Shown one piece after another: positions 7,152 to 8,497 of a stretch of DNA of 8,497 nt (its first letter is position 1; each line of letters starts with the position of its first letter). The notes beneath the pieces were generated by a model, which was not told the origin of the DNA, made no database searches, and saw only the letters and a program-made list of their open reading frames with translations. The DNA lies in NCBI GenBank assembly GCA_031255425.1, contig JAIRSN010000105.1:1-8497 (forward strand), written 5' to 3'. Origin of the DNA: Dysgonamonadaceae bacterium (GTDB lineage: Bacteria > Bacteroidota > Bacteroidia > Bacteroidales > Azobacteroidaceae). Both the position numbers and the translations under genes were made by a program.

Positions 7152-8144
7152 TTAAAAGGATTTGAATCCCATGATTTCGCGTACTTCCCTCAGCGTTTTG
7201 CCGGCGCTTTCGCGTGCTTTTTCGGCGCCGTTGCGGGTCACCTTGCGCAGGTAGGCGTCGTCGTTTTTGAGGTCGTTGATGCGTTCGCGCACAGGCGTGG
7301 TGACGTTGATGATGTCTTCCGCCAACTGTTTTTTCAGGTTGCCGTACCATTTGGTTGCCCCGGATACCCAGAGGTTGTCGTAATAAGCGACCACGTCGGG
7401 CGCTGAGACAATCTTCAGAAGGGTAAACAGGTTTTCGATGCAAACGGGTTTCGGCGTATTGGGCGCTTCGGGACCGTTGTCGGTCAATGCGCTTTTGACT
7501 TTCTTCTCGATCGCCTTCGGTTCGTCGACCAGGTAGATGCAGTTTCCTTCCGACTTGCCCATCTTTCCGCTTCCGTCCAATCCCGGTATCTTGATCAGCT
7601 CCTGCCCGGAACTGTAAGCGGTGGGAAGTTTGAAGTAGTCGACCTGGTATTTGTGGTTGAAGCGGTTTGCGTAGTTGCGGGTCATTTCCAGGTGCTGCTC
7701 CTGATCTTTTCCCACCGGCACGTAGTCGGCGTTGTGTATCAGAATATCCGCCGCCATCAGGACGGGATAAGTCAGCAGCCCGGCATTCACATTCCCGGGA
7801 TTTTGCCGCGCTTTTTCCTTGAAAGAAACGGTTTTCTCCAGCTCGCCCAGGTAAGCGTGCATGTTCAGGAGGAGATACAGTTCCGCGATTTCGGGGACGT
7901 CGCTCTGGATATACAGGGTTGCTTTCTCCGGATCCAGCCCGCAGGCAAGGTATTCCGAGAGGATGTTCCGCACGTTGACGTGCAACAGCCGGGGATCGGG
8001 ATGCGTGGTCAGGGAATGCCAGTCGGCTATAAAGAAATAACACTGGTTCTCTTCCTGCATTCTCAGGAAGTTAACCATCGCTCCGTAATAGTTTCCCAAA
8101 TGTAAATTGCCTGTCGGTCGAATGCCGCTTAATACTGTCTTCAT
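7152..8144 (-). CDS. trpS: Tryptophan--tRNA ligase
   Basis: This 330-residue protein is a class I aminoacyl-tRNA synthetase that charges tRNA-Trp with tryptophan in the cytoplasm. The HIGH-type motif is PTGNLHLGN (10-18), the KMSKS-type loop is KMGKS (194-198), and the characteristic VGKDQEQHLEMTR segment lies at 144-156, with AADILIHNADYVPVG just before it. The length is normal for bacterial TrpS and both signature motifs are intact. The ATG at 8144 is preceded by A/T-rich sequence and a 10-base palindrome AAACCGGTTT rather than a clear ribosome-binding site. No T-box or leader peptide with Trp codons is visible in the short leader (about 8145-8175). It is the first gene of a four-gene minus-strand cluster, followed after 14 bases by the SDR gene. 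Confidence 0.97.
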   Translation of the reverse strand: MKTVLSGIRPTGNLHLGNYYGAMVNFLRMQEENQCYFFIADWHSLTTHPDPRLLHVNVRNILSEYLACGLDPEKATLYIQSDVPEIAELYLLLNMHAYLGELEKTVSFKEKARQNPGNVNAGLLTYPVLMAADILIHNADYVPVGKDQEQHLEMTRNYANRFNHKYQVDYFKLPTAYSSGQELIKIPGLDGSGKMGKSEGNCIYLVDEPKAIEKKVKSALTDNGPEAPNTPKPVCIENLFTLLKIVSAPDVVAYYDNLWVSGATKWYGNLKKQLAEDIINVTTPVRERINDLKNDDAYLRKVTRNGAEKARESAGKTLREVREIMGFKSF

Positions 8145-8181
8145 AAAACCGGTTTGTTTTTTTTATACTGTTAATTGGGTA

Positions 8182-8189
8182 CAAAGATA
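8182..8189 (-). promoter_or_regulatory. Putative -7 box of the trpS-SDR-lipoprotein-EEP unit
   Basis: The minus strand reads TATCTTTG here, a full match to the Bacteroidota -7 consensus TAnnTTTG, 37 bases before the trpS ATG. No clear TTTG -33 element is seen about 20 bases upstream; that position falls at the edge of the palindromic element starting near 8211. The resulting leader would be roughly 30 bases long. Confidence 0.6.
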
Positions 8190-8213
8190 GATGAAATATT
8201 TCTAATCTTTGGA

Positions 8214-8303
8214 GGCGCAGCCGCTTTTATATTTTTGGGAGGCACGGCGTATCGGCTACGCACAGGGACACTGCCTCCCCAAAAAAACAAAAGCGGCTGC
8301 ACC
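8214..8303. repeat. Three-tier nested palindromic element (copy 2)
   Basis: Three inverted repeats are stacked about one centre. The outer arms GCAGCCGCTTTT (8217-8228) and AAAAGCGGCTGC (8289-8300) are perfect, 12 bp, and can extend outward by GG/CC after one mismatch. The middle arms TTTTTGGGAGGCA (8232-8244) and TGCCTCCCCAAAAA (8272-8285) pair with one mismatch. An inner stem GCGTA-TCGGC-TACGC spans 8247-8261. As DNA this could extrude a cruciform; as RNA either strand could form a long hairpin. No open frame inside it looks like a gene. Its left half recurs at 1-28. It lies directly upstream of the trpS promoter box. Confidence 0.8.
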
Positions 8304-8311
8304 GCTGCCGC

Positions 8312-8326
8312 CAACCCGCAGGGTTG
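8312..8326. repeat. Small palindrome CAACCC-GCA-GGGTTG
   Basis: Six-base perfect inverted repeats flank a three-base spacer. It begins nine bases after the nested element. The core CCGCAGGG with nearby TGA recurs at 8375-8387, so the unit may be partly duplicated. Confidence 0.6.
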
Positions 8327-8337
8327 AATATGAGTAA

Positions 8338-8357
8338 CCCCGGGTGCAAACCCGGGG
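8338..8357. repeat. GC-rich hairpin with GCAA tetraloop
   Basis: CCCCGGGT (8338-8345) and ACCCGGGG (8350-8357) are perfect 8-bp arms around GCAA. In plus-strand RNA this would be a very stable stem closed by a GNRA-type tetraloop. It has no T-tract, so a simple intrinsic terminator is unlikely. It forms a cluster with the two preceding palindromes, as in REP/BIME-type intergenic arrays. Confidence 0.6.
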
Positions 8358-8497
8358 AGAAGAATCCCGCCTATCCGCAGGGGCTGACTAAAAACTCTAA
8401 GTAAAAAAGCAAGGAACGGATAAGTAAATAGAACCACAGATAAATCAGTCGGTTATGCTGTAATCCGTTGCATTCTGAATTTTACCCAAAAAGCAGA
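8358..8497. other. Non-coding right edge
   Basis: Together with the palindrome cluster and the trpS leader this makes a gene-free stretch of just over 350 bases (8145-8497). No open frame with recognisable similarity was found in the last 140 bases. The sequence is A/T-richer than the palindromes. A 7-bp inverted repeat AACGGAT (8415-8421) / ATCCGTT (8463-8469) is the only other symmetry noticed and may be chance. Confidence 0.5.

Noticed and set aside
7138..8043. N-terminal extension of the SDR frame across trpS
   Set aside because: It runs in another phase of the same strand inside trpS and reads as low-complexity Arg/Gly/Ala/Gln sequence. SDR proteins start at the MENIFSIKGKVAVITG region.
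8145..8181. Trp-responsive leader, T-box or attenuator ahead of trpS
   Set aside because: The leader is too short and holds no Trp-codon peptide, T-box sequence or competing hairpins.
8201..8211. Plus-strand TAATCTTTG as a rightward promoter box
   Set aside because: It has three bases instead of two between TA and TTTG, no -33 partner was found, and there is no gene downstream to the right.
8171..8437. 88-codon minus-strand frame across the palindromes
   Set aside because: It needs a GTG start, spans all the hairpins, and its sequence is simply a translation of the repeat arms. It also overlaps the trpS -7 box. Peptides of this kind are usually spurious calls on dispersed repeats.
8415..8469. 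AACGGAT / ATCCGTT inverted repeat as a possible element end
   Set aside because: Only 7 bp with a 41-base spacer and no extension of pairing; likely chance.

Overview
The window looks like chromosomal DNA of a fairly GC-rich member of the Bacteroidales (Bacteroidota). The evidence is a DUF5686 outer-membrane protein, a lipoprotein and an exported nuclease-like protein of types common in that order, a mannonate-type SDR, starts preceded by A/T-rich sequence rather than strong Shine-Dalgarno motifs, and TAnnTTTG-type -7 promoter boxes. The genus cannot be fixed from sequence alone. A high-GC Tannerellaceae-like lineage is one possibility, but that is a guess.

Layout. Positions 1-176 hold a partial copy of a palindromic repeat and, at 150-178, the terminator of a minus-strand gene. 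Positions 177-2372 (minus) encode a DUF5686 outer-membrane protein that lacks the usual N-terminal carboxypeptidase-regulatory-like domain. A 60-base divergent promoter region follows. On the plus strand lies a two-gene operon: a small nitroreductase (2433-2960) and, one base later, a Rossmann/DUF2520 protein (2962-3789). The DUF2520 gene runs 45 bases into a converging minus-strand gene. From there to 8144 everything is on the minus strand and closely spaced (14-27 base gaps). In transcription order these genes are trpS (8144-7152), a mannonate-type SDR oxidoreductase (7137-6319), a beta-helix lipoprotein (6291-4810) and an exported endonuclease/exonuclease/phosphatase-family protein (4785-3745). 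A consensus -7 box at 8182-8189 probably drives this four-gene unit. Positions 8190-8497 are non-coding and hold a cluster of palindromes.

Function. The block mixes housekeeping (trpS), small redox enzymes (nitroreductase, SDR) and envelope or exported proteins (DUF5686 barrel, beta-helix lipoprotein, exported EEP enzyme). No known defence system, integrase, transposase, CRISPR array, tRNA or rRNA is visible.

The least explained structure is non-coding. A roughly 90-base element with three nested inverted-repeat tiers sits just upstream of trpS, followed by two compact hairpins. One half-element recurs in the same orientation at the very left edge (26 of 28 bases identical). The outer right arm of the element also matches, at 17 of 18 bases, the terminator of the DUF5686 gene. 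This looks like a dispersed REP/MITE-like intergenic family, but only a whole-genome search can establish that.
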